A stretch of DNA of 64,000 bases from Cryptomeria japonica (lineage: Eukaryota > Streptophyta > Pinopsida > Cupressales > Cupressaceae), in the NCBI RefSeq assembly GCF_030272615.1, contig NC_081406.1:219116997-219180996 (forward strand), in the 5' to 3' direction. The translations under genes and the position numbers were made by a program. This document shows, piece by piece, positions 11,694 to 24,201 of this stretch; position 1 is the stretch's first letter, and the number at the start of each line of letters is the position of its first letter. Under the pieces are notes generated by a model. The model saw nothing but the letters and a program-made list of their open reading frames with translations, did not search any database and was not told where the DNA came from.

Positions 11694-12667
11694 TGTGTGA
11701 GTGAAAATGTGAGAAAATGAAATGATTGAAGTACAAACCTAACAATCTAAGCAAACACAAAATCCATTCAAACACTCAAGATAAGAATGCTTTCAAAGCG
11801 AAATTGGAATTATCAAATGAAATAAAACAATACAAATACAAAACCAATATCACTTCAATTTGATGGTTCTCCAATTTGATGTGTGCTCATGATGTTGTGG
11901 ATGCTCAATTTTGCTTCATGATTATGAGTATGCAAGCTAGATTAAAATGAATGCAAATGGATGTGATATGGGATTACAAATGAGAGTGATGTGGATAGTT
12001 AATTCAGCATTACGATGGTATGATTGCAAAAAAGTGGATGATTTGCAAAGAAAAATGGAGGGGTTAAATAGGCATGGAAGGGAGATGAGAGGGCTTTGAA
12101 AATGAGACACTTGTCCTCAAAGAAGACATGTGGAATGTAATTCCACACTTGTCCTCCTCAACCAAGGATGACAAGTGTCCTTGAGAAGAGCAACTGTCAA
12201 GGAGATAAACACCCAAATAATAGACCTTTTCCAAATATGTAGATTATTAGGAATTTGCACACATGCAAAGGGGGGGGGGTGTTAGAAAGGATAGGGTTGG
12301 TTAGAAACCAAGGGTTGGGTAAGAAGAAGGGTTAGATGATAAATTAAAGTTAGGAGGCACATGTGGAAACATAATTAATTTAATTAGTTAATTCTAAAAT
12401 AAGAAAAGGGAGGAAAAGGACAAAAAAATGAACTAAATAACCAAATTATGCATTTCATTTATTTAATAGAAAGAAAGAATCAAATTTAATTAATAAAGTG
12501 ATTTATATTTGTCAAATAGTTAATTAAAAGGGACTATAGCGTAATTAATAAAATTAATTTGGTAGAAGGGAACACTAATTAATTAAATAATGCGTAATTA
12601 TTTAACTTAAAAGTGTTCAGGATAGATAAATTCAATTAATTAGATAATTCAAATATAGGTGTCTACA
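11694..12667 (-). mobile_element. 3' LTR of an older Tat-like element (minus)
   Basis: The minus strand starts TGTAGACACCTATATTTG at 12667, the same opening as the neighbouring LTR, directly after a purine-rich gtggaaaa. The proposed far end at about 11694 (plus: tgtgtgagtgaaaatg) resembles the Tat1 LTR terminus tgtgagtgttaaaagtgg but is not confirmed. It lies at the correct distance and orientation to be the 3' LTR of the element whose antisense PMD-like frame occupies 13.7-15.9 kb. Confidence 0.55.
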
Positions 12668-13690
12668 TTTTCCACATGTTTGTGGTGGTGCTAGAATAGT
12701 GTCGATGCAAAGGGAATAAGACACCAAGAACTCGAAGAATAGGGAGTGAGAAAATGCCCCTGGTGGATAGAGGAATAGCTAGTGATTGCCCCTCAAGAGG
12801 GTGCATAGGGAAAAATGAGCTCGGGAAACATCTCAAAAGAGACTATGCCCCAACTGGGAGGAGGAAGGAAAGCAGAAAAAGACTCAGCAAGGCAAAGGCA
12901 ATGCGCAAAAAGGAGGGTGCAGGAAGAAGTTATGCTAAAAAAGGTCAAGGACTATAAAAAAAATGGGCATTTTAGGTGCCTTATATTAGCAAAGGGGTGA
13001 AATTTGGGGCTCATTTGCACGTTGTGTGATGGAGAATTGAGATCTATGGAGAGATTTGCTTGAGTTTTTATTGTATTCTAGAGCTTTTAGTTTGAGTGAG
13101 CAAGATGGCGAACAAGGGGCAACTGAGGCATTGAGTGGACATGGTGAGCAGCGTCAGGTGACATCAAGCTCTAGACTGAGAGGTAGTCTTCGAAAACCAT
13201 GTCCTTGCCTTTAATTTTTGTCATGTTTTTAACATTTATGGGCTAGGAAAATGCATTCTTGCCAGATCATGTCCAATGAGTTTACGGTCGGGTCCTGTAG
13301 GAATGTGTCCCCTCTACCCATAAGATCACATAGGTTAGAGGTAGGTTAGGCTTGGGGGTGGGTTTGCATTCTCACTTCAGTTGGATTGCGAACAGGGGAT
13401 GCAAGATAGTAGGAACACGATCTCATTGTAGCGAGATTGCAAAGAGATTAGTGAGAATGCATTCTTGCGACAAAAGGTCTCGTGGGTTCGTGAACCCACA
13501 ATACTAGGGAAAGAGGGCACTAGCTATTGGATAAACAACAAGAAGTTTGAGGGTAGGAGAAGACCGAGAGATTCGATAGGGGGTAAAAGGGGTAGGCTAG
13601 AAGAAAAGGATACTAGGCAAGCTAACAAGTTGTCTTGTGACTGTGTGGAAGTGGAGAATTGATATGCTGGTGAGCCGAGAGAGACACTAA
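12668..13690. other. 3' non-coding region of the older Tat-like element
   Basis: This GC-richer stretch sits between the LTR start (12667) and the antisense PMD-like relic. Short frames at 12754-13000 and 13465-13662 are Lys/Arg/Gly-rich and show no recognisable domain. By position it corresponds to the leader of the antisense ORF in Tat1. Confidence 0.4.
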
Positions 13691-13699
13691 GTGGTTTTA

Positions 13700-15870
13700 A
13701 GGATTGGGGAGTAGTTCGGTGTGGTCAAGTGGGCTTATATCGATTCTATTGGGCTTGATTGTGTGGCATAGATGCCCCATGTGAGGGCACATATAGCGAT
13801 GGTGACCACACTCATCGAGTGATGGAGGAGTGAAATGACCTTTCATCTACCCACAAGAGAGGTCACTATGATTGTTGAGGACATGTATCAGATATACAAA
13901 CTACCGATACGAGGAGTCCGAGGTATAACTCAGCAGATAGGGTTGGCAGAGGTAGTGTGACTCTTGGTAGGTGCATATGTTCCATTGTACCATGGACAGT
14001 TATCACTAGACCAAGATTTAGTGCAAACAACAGCAGAGAGAGATTTATTTCTATGTTTGTGCCCTAGTGAGTGGATACATACTACCAAATCAAGGATGCA
14101 GATTTGTAGTGCTGGGATGATTCAATTTATCATAGATGTAGTGGATGGAAAGCGATAGATGGCATGGGAGACCCTGGTATTGATAGAGTTATACAAGGAG
14201 TTACATTATATAGTATACCAACCTGATCACAGTTCTGGGTATGCCACACTATAATAGGTGTGGGTGTGGGATCATATTGCAGTCACACGACCAACATGGT
14301 GATAGGATAGAGATGCAATACAACCTATGGTTTATAGTTAAGGAGCAGCCTTACACTATGAGGCGATGGATGACATCGACCATTGGAGAGTGGCAATGGA
14401 TATGATAGATGCTAGTGATATCACCTCAAGGTTGTATATGGATATGGAAGGATGGGTGGAGGACGTGAGGCACATGCCTTATATGATTACTCTAGTGTAA
14501 ATTATTGGGAGATGGGAGACATATAGGTTGGATCGAGTGCAAAGACAGTTTGGTTAGGTACAAGATGTACCCAAGTCACAACACAAATTCCACTAGGTCA
14601 CGAGGGAGTGTGTGGCCAAGTTTGGGCCCTCATTAGAGGACATGACTAGATTGATTCAGGAGTGGACCTAGTTAGCCCGAGGACCATGGGATCCATGAGT
14701 CGAGCCAATAGATGTAAGAGTTACAACGGCATATCAAGCTTGGTCGACAAAGCATAGACCACAGGTTGTAGGTAGGGGTGGACTAGAACACCACTAAACA
14801 TTAGGAGATCATATGTGTGGGCTAGAGGAGGTAGAGTTGGGCAATATGAGCTAGCTTAGATAGTAGCACATAGGGTGGCAGTGATAGTTTTGAGGACTAG
14901 GTCCATGCCAACTACGAGGGAGATAGGGACATTAGCTCCGAGGAGGATGGCTAGGTAGGAGGATGATGGCAGGAGATTAGGACAGGTACAGGATGATACC
15001 ATGGTCGCCATGGATATTGATCAAGGTGCACAAGTACCATCGACAACAACATGCACAAGTACAACTCCTAGTACAGGTCCACCTTGTTAGACAGACAGCT
15101 GATGTCAAAGGAAGGAGGAGAGGGAAGAGCGATTGATGGCTCCAACTAATCTAGTGACATGCATCAGATCTCTAGAGGAGGCCCTAGCTAGGTAAGACAA
15201 GTCATACCATATCATGATGGCAGAGAGGGATAGCTTGAGGCAGGAGAGGGATGGATTGATGGGAGAGAGGGACATGATATAGTTTGAGTGAGACAAGCTA
15301 CAATAGGAGAGAGAGACAAGTTGCAGTAGGAGATAGATGCGCTGACGTGGGATAGGGACAAGTTGAGGGTCACTAGGGATTCTCTAGAGCATGGCAAGAG
15401 CAGGATGGATGAGTGGATCACTCGCTACTAGTGAGAGTAAGATGAGGCTTAGAGGGAAAGAGATGAGGCCAGGGGTGGAGGCGGTGACATGGGGATCATG
15501 GTCACACCGATTGATCGACAGTTACATGAGATAGACAATAGATCCCATGAGGTAGGATGGTACAGGGCCTGTTATGAGGTAGCAGTATCGACAAAGAGGA
15601 AAGAGGTATATATTACACCCTCCCGAGCTAGACACGTGCAACAACTCTTCATCTACGAGTGGAATGAGAAGGCAAACAAGGATTTGTAGCAGGGATAGTC
15701 ACTCGCAGGAGAGTGAGTCCATAGGGTCAACCACAGGATAGGTGGACAAAGATACAAGTACCTCTAAGCAGGACAAGACCATAGAGACTGCAGGGTATCC
15801 TGGTAGGTCACAGGGATGGCATTTTGTAGAGCGAATCCTAGATATAGATATGTCAATATACAATGGATTT
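13700..15870 (+). pseudogene. decayed plant-mobile-domain-like ORF, antisense in a Tat-like element
   Basis: Plus-strand fragments resemble the plant mobile (aminotransferase-like) domain. The clearest is MTFHLPTREVTMI, followed by VEDMYQIYKLPIRG and ITQQIGLAEV from 13834. It parallels NTFHLPLGEMMI and PQDVYRIL in the Tat1 ORF at 37235. Then come VGAYVPLYHG and WIHTTKSRMQ (13964-14158) and many fragments separated by stops. The C-terminal part has a heptad-like, charged segment (SLEEALAR, MMAERDSLRQERDGL, 15160-15290) suggesting a coiled coil, then a segment ending near 15690. Numerous stops make it non-functional. The assignment rests on motif pattern only. Confidence 0.6.
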
Positions 15871-16820
15871 ATGCAGATTCTTTTTGGATTCCAAATATAG
15901 ATGTACCATCATTATTTTGTTGATGTAGTGACACATTGTCACAACCATTCATTGATGTGTTGATATACTAATGTACTTTATTCTTTCATTCATTGATGTA
16001 CAGTTATGTATATATTAGACATTAGACATACATGTACATATGCTGAGATATTTTGCTTATGATATACATGATGAATATTTGAATGGTGTATCTAGATTTT
16101 TATAGTTTATGATGTATGCATGGATAAATCATGATGTATGTATAGATGCATGTCACGAACCATATTATTTTTTTAAAAAAAATTATTTAATAATTAAATA
16201 TATTGCTATTTTATAAAAAGAAAACTTTTATTTAAATATTACTTAGAAACTAAAAATAAAATTCATATTATATTTTCTTCTAAGAAAAAAGTAATTATTT
16301 TCAAAAAGAAATGAAATTTGCATGTCTTAATCCAAGTGAAAGAAATTTAAATCCTTTTAAAGTAATGGAGTATTAAGAAAAATGGATGTTTTATGTGCTT
16401 TAAAAGTGGATGTTTTATGTGCTTTTAAAGCACATACTTTATTTTATTTTTTTTAAAGTAAAAGCTTAGTCACGTGAATTTAGAGAAGTTTGTAGGAATT
16501 AAATAAAAGAAAGTCGTAGCTTATTTAAGTTTTGCATGACCTAAAGTTGGGAAATAAAAATATTAAGGCCATGTTGCATGCTTTATAAGAAGCCAAATTT
16601 TTTTCATATTGAGGAAAAATAGAAACAGGAAGTGGAAGTCCATGGAATGGACAACTATAAAGAGTGGGAAGATATTAAAATGGAAAGACATTTTTATTTT
16701 TGGGAAGTATGGGGGGTGTTAAAAAAAAGCATTGTTGTCTCTCTCTTGGCTTGTATGTTACATGGAGGAGAATTTATTGCAGAGAAAGAGATCAGTATTG
16801 CGAGGAAGACAACCACCACA
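15871..16820. other. AT-rich host sequence left of the LINE
   Basis: No coding signal was recognised. It includes a 24-bp direct repeat (tggatgttttatgtgc... at about 16384 and 16408), the second copy ending in a perfect short palindrome at 16416-16436. The frame at 16632-17000 crosses the LINE boundary and is therefore not one gene. Confidence 0.5.
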
Positions 16821-16838
16821 ACCTACTGTGGAGCTATT
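16821..16838. repeat. left target-site duplication of the LINE
   Basis: acctactgtggagctatt here and acctattgtggagctatt at 33339-33356 match at 17 of 18 positions, differing by one C/T. The length is typical of LINE target duplications. The right copy directly follows an A-rich tail. Confidence 0.8.
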
Positions 16839-17000
16839 CCTACTACCCGCTCAGTAATTTTTCCCGCTCTACAATTTTTTGAAATTCCTGTTATGCATGT
16901 GATTTATGCAAGGGAGGGCCTAGCCTCCCTGGATCTTGACCCCCCCCGAGTTGACCTACAAATTTGTTTGGATCTAGTTCTTGTGTTGCGTGCCCAATGA

Positions 17001-18563
17001 GATGGGTGGGCTCCCTCAGTTGATGCTTGCAATGTGGTGTTGCACAAGGCCCCCTGCCTTGCGAAGCTTCCACTGGTGGCCCCCAACTTGGATTACCCCA
17101 AAAAGGATCCCAAGACTCAGGCTATGGTAACTTTGCCTGGGGAAGCTCAAGAGAGCTCTTGGAAAGGTGCCCTTGTTGGTAACTCCAAGTTAGAGATTTC
17201 AACACTACTACTAAAAGTTACTGATGGTGAGGAGGGCCTCGAGATTTGCCTCCTAGGCAGTATCATGGATAATATTGCTTCCTCCCTTCGCCTTTGCCTG
17301 GTAGGAAAATTCTTAGCCTTCAAAACCACTATAGATATGGTCAGAAGATGGGCCGGTTCTAGATGGAAAATCAAAGGTAGTGTCTCGGTCTCTGCTATCC
17401 CTGGTGGACTCTTCCTTTTTAGATTTACTGCAGAAGAAGACTTCTTCTTTATTATGTCTGGTTCATGGTCTTACAGTAAACATTGTCTTACTCTCTCCAA
17501 GTGGAAGTTGGGGTTTGACCCAAGTGTGGACCTCCTTAGATTGGTGCCAGTTTGGATCAGACTCTCGGGCCTCCCTCTAGAATTTTGGGATGATACCATT
17601 TTTAGATGGATCGGTAACTCGTTTGGTCAGTTTGTTGTTGTCGACAATGTGACGATGCATATTTCTAGACTTGTTTATGCTCGCCTTTGTGTGAATGTGG
17701 CTGTTAACAACCCCCTCCCTAATTTCATTGACCTTAAATCCAAGTGGGGTAAATGGACATAGGCTATTGTCTATGAGAATGCCTCCCTGTATTGTCAAAG
17801 GTGTGGCAAACATGGTCATGTTATTGCAGACTATCTGGCCCATAACCTCCTGAGGATAAGCTGAAGGAGAAGTTGTCATCCCTAGGTATTGTCATTATGG
17901 AGACAACTAAGAATGTTAACCCCCCGGCTTCCGACAATATTGTGGGTCAGACTGAGGACCTGATGGAAAAGGCGGGTCCTCAAGATACCACTGAGGAGGG
18001 CTACCCCTTCTTGGCTGGTATTCTTAATATGATAGTTACCCCTAACTCCAAGAAGGTTCCTACCCCCTCGAGGAGATGCTTAGGCCCAGAGCTAGAAGAA
18101 GGAGAGATCCCCCAAGCGAAGATAGAACAAGAAGGTCTTAAAGCAAAGGCAAGTATCAAGAAGAAGAAAGGGCACAATGTCCACTTCGTCAGCAATCATG
18201 CAGTTGATACCCAACTCAGTGGGAAGTTGTGGGAGGAGTATCTAGAGCACTGGTGTTGGGGCCTCGCCTATCATAGGGTTTGGTCTGAACCCGACCTCCT
18301 CTTCGTCTACTACCAGATCCACTAGGGATATCACTACTCTCTCTAACGGTAGTCGCTCTGCCCCGTCATCACTAGAAGATAAGGAGAAGGGGGAATGGCA
18401 GGAACTGAAAAGAAAAACTAGAGGAAATAAGAGGGTGGATGTGGGAAATGACCCTAAACTAGGCAGACCCTTTGAGAGGACCCTTAGAACTAAGGCAATG
18501 GACAGGGAAATTGTCAGTGGAAGGCAATTAACTCTGGAGACAACTCAGAAGGGCAAGAAATGA
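17001..18563 (+). pseudogene. LINE ORF1: DUF4283 and CCHC zinc-knuckle nucleic-acid-binding protein
   Basis: In plant L1 elements ORF1 binds the element RNA. The DUF4283 core is visible in MVRRWAGSRWKIKGSV, GGLFLFRF, PVWIRLSGLPLEFW and GNSFGQFVVVD (17300-17640). It is followed by the knuckle region CQRCGKHGHVIADY (17790-17835), whose last Cys is replaced by Tyr. The tail is charged and low-complexity (EELEEGEIPQAK, EWQELKRKTRGNKR). Lesions are a TAG at 17760-17762, a 1-nt deletion near 17850 and a compensating shift near 18290. The final frame ends TGA at 18561-18563, overlapping the ORF2 ATG at 18560. The start codon is unclear: a TGA at 16998 bounds the frame. Confidence 0.85.
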
Positions 18564-19528
18564 AGTTCCTCTCATTGAACTTAAGGGATTTATACAACCC
18601 CCAAAAGCAGTATGCTCTTAAGCAATGCATACTCACCAATAGAGTTGATATTATCCTAATCCAAGAGGTGAAAATGACTTACCAAAATTTTGCTATGCTT
18701 GTTGACAATTTATAGCCAGGTGTTGCCTTTCATTATGGAGAGGTGGAAGGTGCTTCAAGAGGAATTGCAAGTCTTTGGAATAAGAGAAAGCTAGATGGGC
18801 TCATGGTTGGCTCTTCTCACATATTTCTTTCCACCATGTTCACTATGAATAACTTCTCTTGGTTCTTATTTAACATTTATGCTCCTAATACTAGACATGG
18901 TCGAGTTTTGATCTAGGAGGAAATCACTACCTTCCTAACTAATAATAATAAGGAGGACTTGTTTATGTTAGATAGGGATTTCAACACCCCCCTTTTTCCT
19001 TCTGAAAAGATAGGGCGTCTACAAGACTACAATGAGAGCATGCTTGACTTTGCTGACTTCATTAGAAACTGATGCCCTCCTAAATGGCACAAGGTTAGCA
19101 AATGATAAACAACACCAAAGACACAAAAACCGTTAGTGTTAGTCAATCAAAAACTAATCTAAAAAGGCATACCAAAAGAGACACTAAAAGCATGCTAATA
19201 TATCTAATAAACAAAACAAAGATTATGAGGCATCTCCAACTGCCTCTTAGCATGGCCTTAGCTTCTTCTCCCTTGTTCCTCTCCTCTCCAAGTTCCAAAA
19301 TAGTGTAGCTCTCAGCAGCTTTTTGCACTATGGATGCTTATGGAGGATTGAGATTGTAGTATAGCTCTAAATATGAAATAAAAAGCTAATACTATGCTAG
19401 TGATGCTAAAATGATTGATTTTACCAAAAGGACAAGATTTTAGTTATGTTATGCTAAATGCTCTCTAAAAATGCCTATAGCTTAAATGCATACAAGTTTT
19501 CAGGATCTGGATTATGAAGGAATGGGCT

Positions 19529-19537
19529 CTATTTATA
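19529..19537 (-). promoter_or_regulatory. TATA box of the solo LTR
   Basis: TATAAATAG on the minus strand, followed by the leader sequence conserved with the 10350-11640 LTR. It fixes the transcriptional orientation of both. Confidence 0.6.
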
Positions 19538-19917
19538 GGAAAAATGGAGCAATGGATGGCCAAGATTGAAAGGTTTAATCAAGGGTCAAGCTTGAAAGTT
19601 GGGGATCCATGTGCACAATTGGCACCAATGAAATGATGACAAATGTCCACATAGGGTTGGGTTGAAAGAAGAGGTTGGAGGCATTAAAGGCCTGAGAAGA
19701 CCTCATGGTTATCTAGAAGGCTAAGGGTCAAGCCTAAATTAAGATTACCCATTGGATTAAGAGTTAATGCAAGGATAAACCTTTGTGCAAATGATTAAGA
19801 GATAATCATGGTCAAAGCATTAAAGGCTTGATGAGACCTTTGGGTTGGGTAGAGGTTGAGTCAAAACAAATGTTTTAACCATGTAGGAGGGTTTGGATTA
19901 ACCATTAATGGTTATTG

Positions 19918-20030
19918 GAGACTTTGTGGATTAAGTGGTTGAAAGTTGGAAGCCTTTAATGGCTATCAAAGACTTTGAGGATTTAAGTGGTTGAAGGTTG
20001 AAAGCCTTTAATGGTTATCAAAGACTTTTA
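19918..20030. repeat. direct repeat inside the solo LTR
   Basis: Two imperfect units of about 51 bp follow each other (starting near 19921 and 19972). Each has ttaagtggttgaaag or ttaagtggttgaagg, then gcctttaatgg, then tatcaaagact. A looser third copy lies upstream around 19890. Confidence 0.6.
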
Positions 20031-23000
20031 GGCTTTTAGAAGTGACTCCATTTTGCTTAGGAATGTGACAATAATTAGGGGATGGATTAGGCTAATTAGG
20101 AAGGGGTTAGAAGAATCTAGAAGGGGATTAGATTTTGCAAGTGGATTTGGTGGGTGAGGGAAAATAGGATTTTATTTAAAATAAAAATTCATTTATTTCA
20201 ATAAATGTGTGCAAGTTGCATTTGTAGGAAAATGTAAGTGGGGTAGGCATAATGATTTAAATAAATGTTTGATTTAATTTATTTAAAAGAGGAAAAGGGA
20301 GATTTTAATTAAATAAAATAGATTTTATTTATTTAATTGAATGGAATTTGATTTAATGAATTAATTAAAATAAATTGAATAATTTATTTAATTAATAGAA
20401 GAATGTTTGGGGATGAATTAATTAAATATTAATTTAATTAACTGATGGCTAGTAGATTTTTAATCAAATAAATAGCGAATATTTATTTAATTAAGCTGGA
20501 TAGATTTGTGACTACAGAAACAATGAGTTACTTGATCTTGACCTTCAAGGGAACCCTTTCACCTATTCTAACAATAGAAAAGGCTCCAATTTGATTCAAG
20601 TCAGGTTGGACAGGTTTCTGATCTCTGCTAAGTGGAACATTGGCATCGATTCCTCACTCTTGTCTCTCTCGTGCACTATCTTTGACCACTCCCTGATCCT
20701 CCTCTCTTGGGTTGACAAGATGACCTTTGGTCCCTCACCCTTTAGGTATGAGATCATGGGGCACTCCCATCCAAACTTTAAACAATGCATACAAAACTGG
20801 TGGAACTCTCCTATTCAAGGTATGATTTTGTTCAAAATTTCTAAAAAGCTAGAAATTATCAAAAAGGAGGTCAAAGCCTGGAGTCTTTCTTCCTTTGGGG
20901 ATATGTTCAAGAGAAAGAGGGAGGTTGAAACCAATTTGGATTGCCTCTAGAGGACCATTATAGAGGGTACTTCCTCTATGGACATACATAAAGAGGAGGA
21001 GGGATGGAGATACAAATGGAAATAAATCATGAACCTATAAGAAATTTACTAGAAGCAAAGATCCAGGATCCAATGGTTAACTGAGGGGAACAGGAACACC
21101 TCCTTCTTTCACAGATCGACCTCAAAGCATAAAAGGAGGAACACTATTCGATCCATTCTCAACAACAGAAATGAGGAAGTGGTGGGAAATAATGAAATTG
21201 GTCAATGAGCTTCCCTTCACTTTACTAATGCCTACACGAATGATAGGGCCAGTGAACCTACTGAGATCAGTGATAAACTCCTCAGTCTCATCCCTAAAGT
21301 TCTGGATGAGGTGGATAATGATATGCTGATAAGACATGTGTCTGAAGAAGAAGTTAAAGATGCAGTTTATGCTATGGTTGCCTTTAAGGCCCCTAGTCCT
21401 GACGGCTTCCCCCTACTTTTTTCCAGGTTTTTTGGAAAACTGTGATGTATGAACTAACTAAAGCTACCAGGGACTTGAATAACACTTTCATTATTTTGGT
21501 GCCCAAAGTTCCTGACCTAAAACTCTTGACTAACTATCAGCCCATCAGCCTATGTAACTTAGTCTATAAAATTTTCTCTAAAGTTGTTGTCAATAGAATC
21601 AAACCCCTCCTTAATAAATGCATCAATCCCTCTCAAAGAAGTTTTGTTCCAGGAAGACAAATTCTTGATGTTGTCATTACTACCCATGAGGTCATCCACT
21701 CCATGGAGAAAAGTTGCAACCCAAGTATGGCTCTCAAACTTGACATCTCTTAGGCTTATGATAAAGTTAATTGGAAATTCTTATATATAGTCCTTTCTAA
21801 GATGTTATTCCAGGAAAGATTTATCAATATTATCAGGGTGGCGGAAGAAAGTGTTCACTATTCGGTGATCGTCAATGGCACCCCTTGGGGCTTCTTTAAG
21901 GCTAGGAAGGGGCTAAGGCAGGGGGACCCACTCTCACCTTATTTGTTCATTATGGTAGCAGAAGTCTTGAGTAGTAATTTCTCCAATCTAATCAAGACCA
22001 GTAGAATCTTGGGGGTGAAAGCTTCTTCCACCCTTCCTCCTATGGTTATGCAGCAATTTGTGGATGACACCTTCCTTTTCGGTCAGTCGTCTGTGATAAA
22101 GGCTAAAGAATGGAAACATCTGTTGGAAGAGTACACCCTTGCCTCTGGCCAACTGATTAACTATTGCAAGAGCAAGATTTACTTTTTTAACACAGACAGA
22201 AACCTCCAGGGTAAACTTATGCAAATCCTTGGGTGTAGTGTTGTTGATCTCCCTGATTCCTACTTGGGTCTCCCCCTCACTATCAAGGAGGTCACCTCCC
22301 ACTTATGGGAATCAATCTTAGAAAGAATGCAAAAGAAACTTGTTGGCTAGACCAGAAAAACATTGAGTAGTGTGGGTAAACTCCAGCTCTTGTTGGCCTC
22401 TCTTCAAGGTGTTCCTGTCTACTTTCTCTCTCTCTTCAAGATTTTCAATACTGTGGCTGAGAAACTCAAGAGAATCCAAAGAAGCTTTATGTGGATGGGA
22501 TTGGAGGAGAAGGCCAGAATTAGCTTATTCAACTGGGTGAAGGTGTGCAAACCAAAGCTCATGGGAGGCCTTGGGATTAGAAAAATTAATAATCTGAATA
22601 AGGCCTTGTTGACTAAAATCAGATGGATCCTCATGAAGGGAAAAACTGAATGTAGAAAGATTATGAGGGCCAAGTACTTCAATCACACCCCCTTCCCCTC
22701 CCTCCTCTCTTCCAATGAGCTCCCTCCAGGGTCTAAAATATGGAACAACTTTCTTAAGAATAGGAAGCTGCTCAAACAGGGTCTCAAGTGGCAAGTTGGT
22801 AATGGTGAGAAAATTAGATTCTGGGAGGACAACTGGATTGGAGACAGACCCCTTCCCTCCTCCCATTTCAATTGCCTCATTGTCACTCTCAAGGATTTGT
22901 TTCGCTCCCTTGTGATAAACTACATCTCTCCCTCCTGCTATTGGTTAAGGCTCACTGATAGTATGGGAAATGCCCCCAGTGGATCCATTTGGTGAAAGAG

Positions 23001-24201
23001 ATGCAATCCCTTCTTGAGGGGATTAGGATCCCCTATTTCACTCACACTGATAAAATTCTTTGGACCATGAACCCCTCAAGGACTTTTAGTGTTAAATCGG
23101 CCTAAAATCTCTTGTTTGCCCCCATGAATGATTGCTACAACTAGAAAGAAGTTTGGAACTCTCAGCTCATCCTTAAAATTAACTTCTTCTGGTGGATGAC
23201 CCTTCACAAGAAGATCCTTACTATTGATAATCTGAAGAGGAGGGGATTTCTGCTTGCCAATAAGTGTGTTATGTGTAATTGTGCTGAGGAAAGCATAAAT
23301 CACCTCTTTATCCATTGCCCGTTTGCTTCCAGGGTTTGGCACAAAGTTTTATAGAAATTTAATTTGGCTTGGACATTCTTGGAAGACTTGTAGCAGTTTA
23401 TCAACAACTGGAAGTGCCCCTTCACTCACTTGCTGATTAGAATTTTTGGAGACTCATTCCTCCCCATGTTTGTTGGCATATCTAGAAGGAAAGGAATAAT
23501 AGGATCTGTCATGACACCAAGAACTTGGTTGACACGATGGCTGACATACTTAAGAAGTACCTCAGGGAAAACACCCTCATCTGCAAGTGGAAAACTTTGC
23601 AATATGCCCCTATGGTATTGGATCAGAGTTGGATAAAAACATGGAATCTGCTAGATAGCTTCCTGCGATATGACAATTCAAAAAAAATGGAGAGGCTTAA
23701 TACCAAATGGTCAACACCTCTCCCCCCCTTGGCTCAAGCTTAATTTTGATGGTGTTGCTCGCAATGGTTCTACGACAGGGGATGGAATTATCAAGGACAG
23801 CTTGGGCAACCTGGTTTTGGCCTATGCAGTAAATTTTGACTCTGTCTTGAGCAACATGACTAAAGCCCTTTCTCTCTTTTGGGGGCTTAAGCTGGCTCTC
23901 GACATCAATGTTAAAAGACTGATCATTGAAGGGACTCTAATCTGATTATTGAGGTAGCAAAAGGAGTTTCAGGGATCAGCTAGATGATCAACAACATCAT
24001 CAAGGACATTTGGTCCATGATAGTCTGGCTGGAGGAGTTTCAATTCAGCATATCTATAGATAGGGGAATGCATTGGCGTACTCTCTGGCTACAACGTGGT
24101 TGGAGATAAAAGGTATGAGGTGTTGGAGACACCTAGATTCTCTTACTGACAAGCAGAAGGACCTTATTAGGAATGAACAAATTGCCTCTATCCATCAATG
24201 A

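Larger units (their letters stand above)
19070..20516 (-). mobile_element. solo LTR inserted in the LINE endonuclease domain
   Basis: This 1,447-bp unit runs from TGATGCCCTCC to TTGTGACTACA, flanked by a perfect 5-bp duplication gaaac (19065-19069 and 20517-20521). Removing it joins the LINE frame exactly (DFIRN then NELLD). Orientation is minus: the TATA box (TATAAATAG, 19529-19537) and the TGTAGTCACAAATC start at 20516 read leftwards. The leader after the box is shared with the LTR at 10350-11640. There is no internal region, so it is a solo LTR left by recombination between two LTRs. The short plus frame at 19102-19308 is not supported as a gene. Confidence 0.92.
18560..24201 (+). pseudogene. 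LINE ORF2: endonuclease, reverse transcriptase, zf-RVT, RNase H (interrupted)
   Basis: This would be the retrotransposition enzyme. The APE-type endonuclease shows SLNLRDL, ILIQEVK, FNIYAPNT and DFNTPLFPSEK. It is cut at 19069 by a solo LTR and resumes in frame at 20522 (ELLDLDLQGNPFTYSNN, VRLDRFLIS, DHSLILLSW). RT shows FKAPSPDGFP, YQPISLCNLVYKI, GLRQGDPLSPYLF and the catalytic FVDD in QQFVDDTFLFG (22050-22080). zf-RVT follows (CVMCNCAEESINHLFIHC, 23260-23320). The RNase H segment (LNFDGVARNGSTTGDGI, 23735-23800) has Lys where the second acidic catalytic residue is expected (SNMTKALSLFWGL) and a 1-nt deletion near 23930. Many stops (18712, 18915, 20948, 21751, 22348) and frameshifts (about 21435, 22990) occur. 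The frame ends at TGA 24199-24201. Confidence 0.92.

Noticed and set aside
16632..17000. 122-codon ORF with ATG
   Set aside because: It crosses the LINE left boundary (16838/16839), so it joins host sequence and LINE 5' UTR by chance.
22419..22892. Minus-strand ORFs of 69-113 codons
   Set aside because: Antisense shadows of LINE ORF2.
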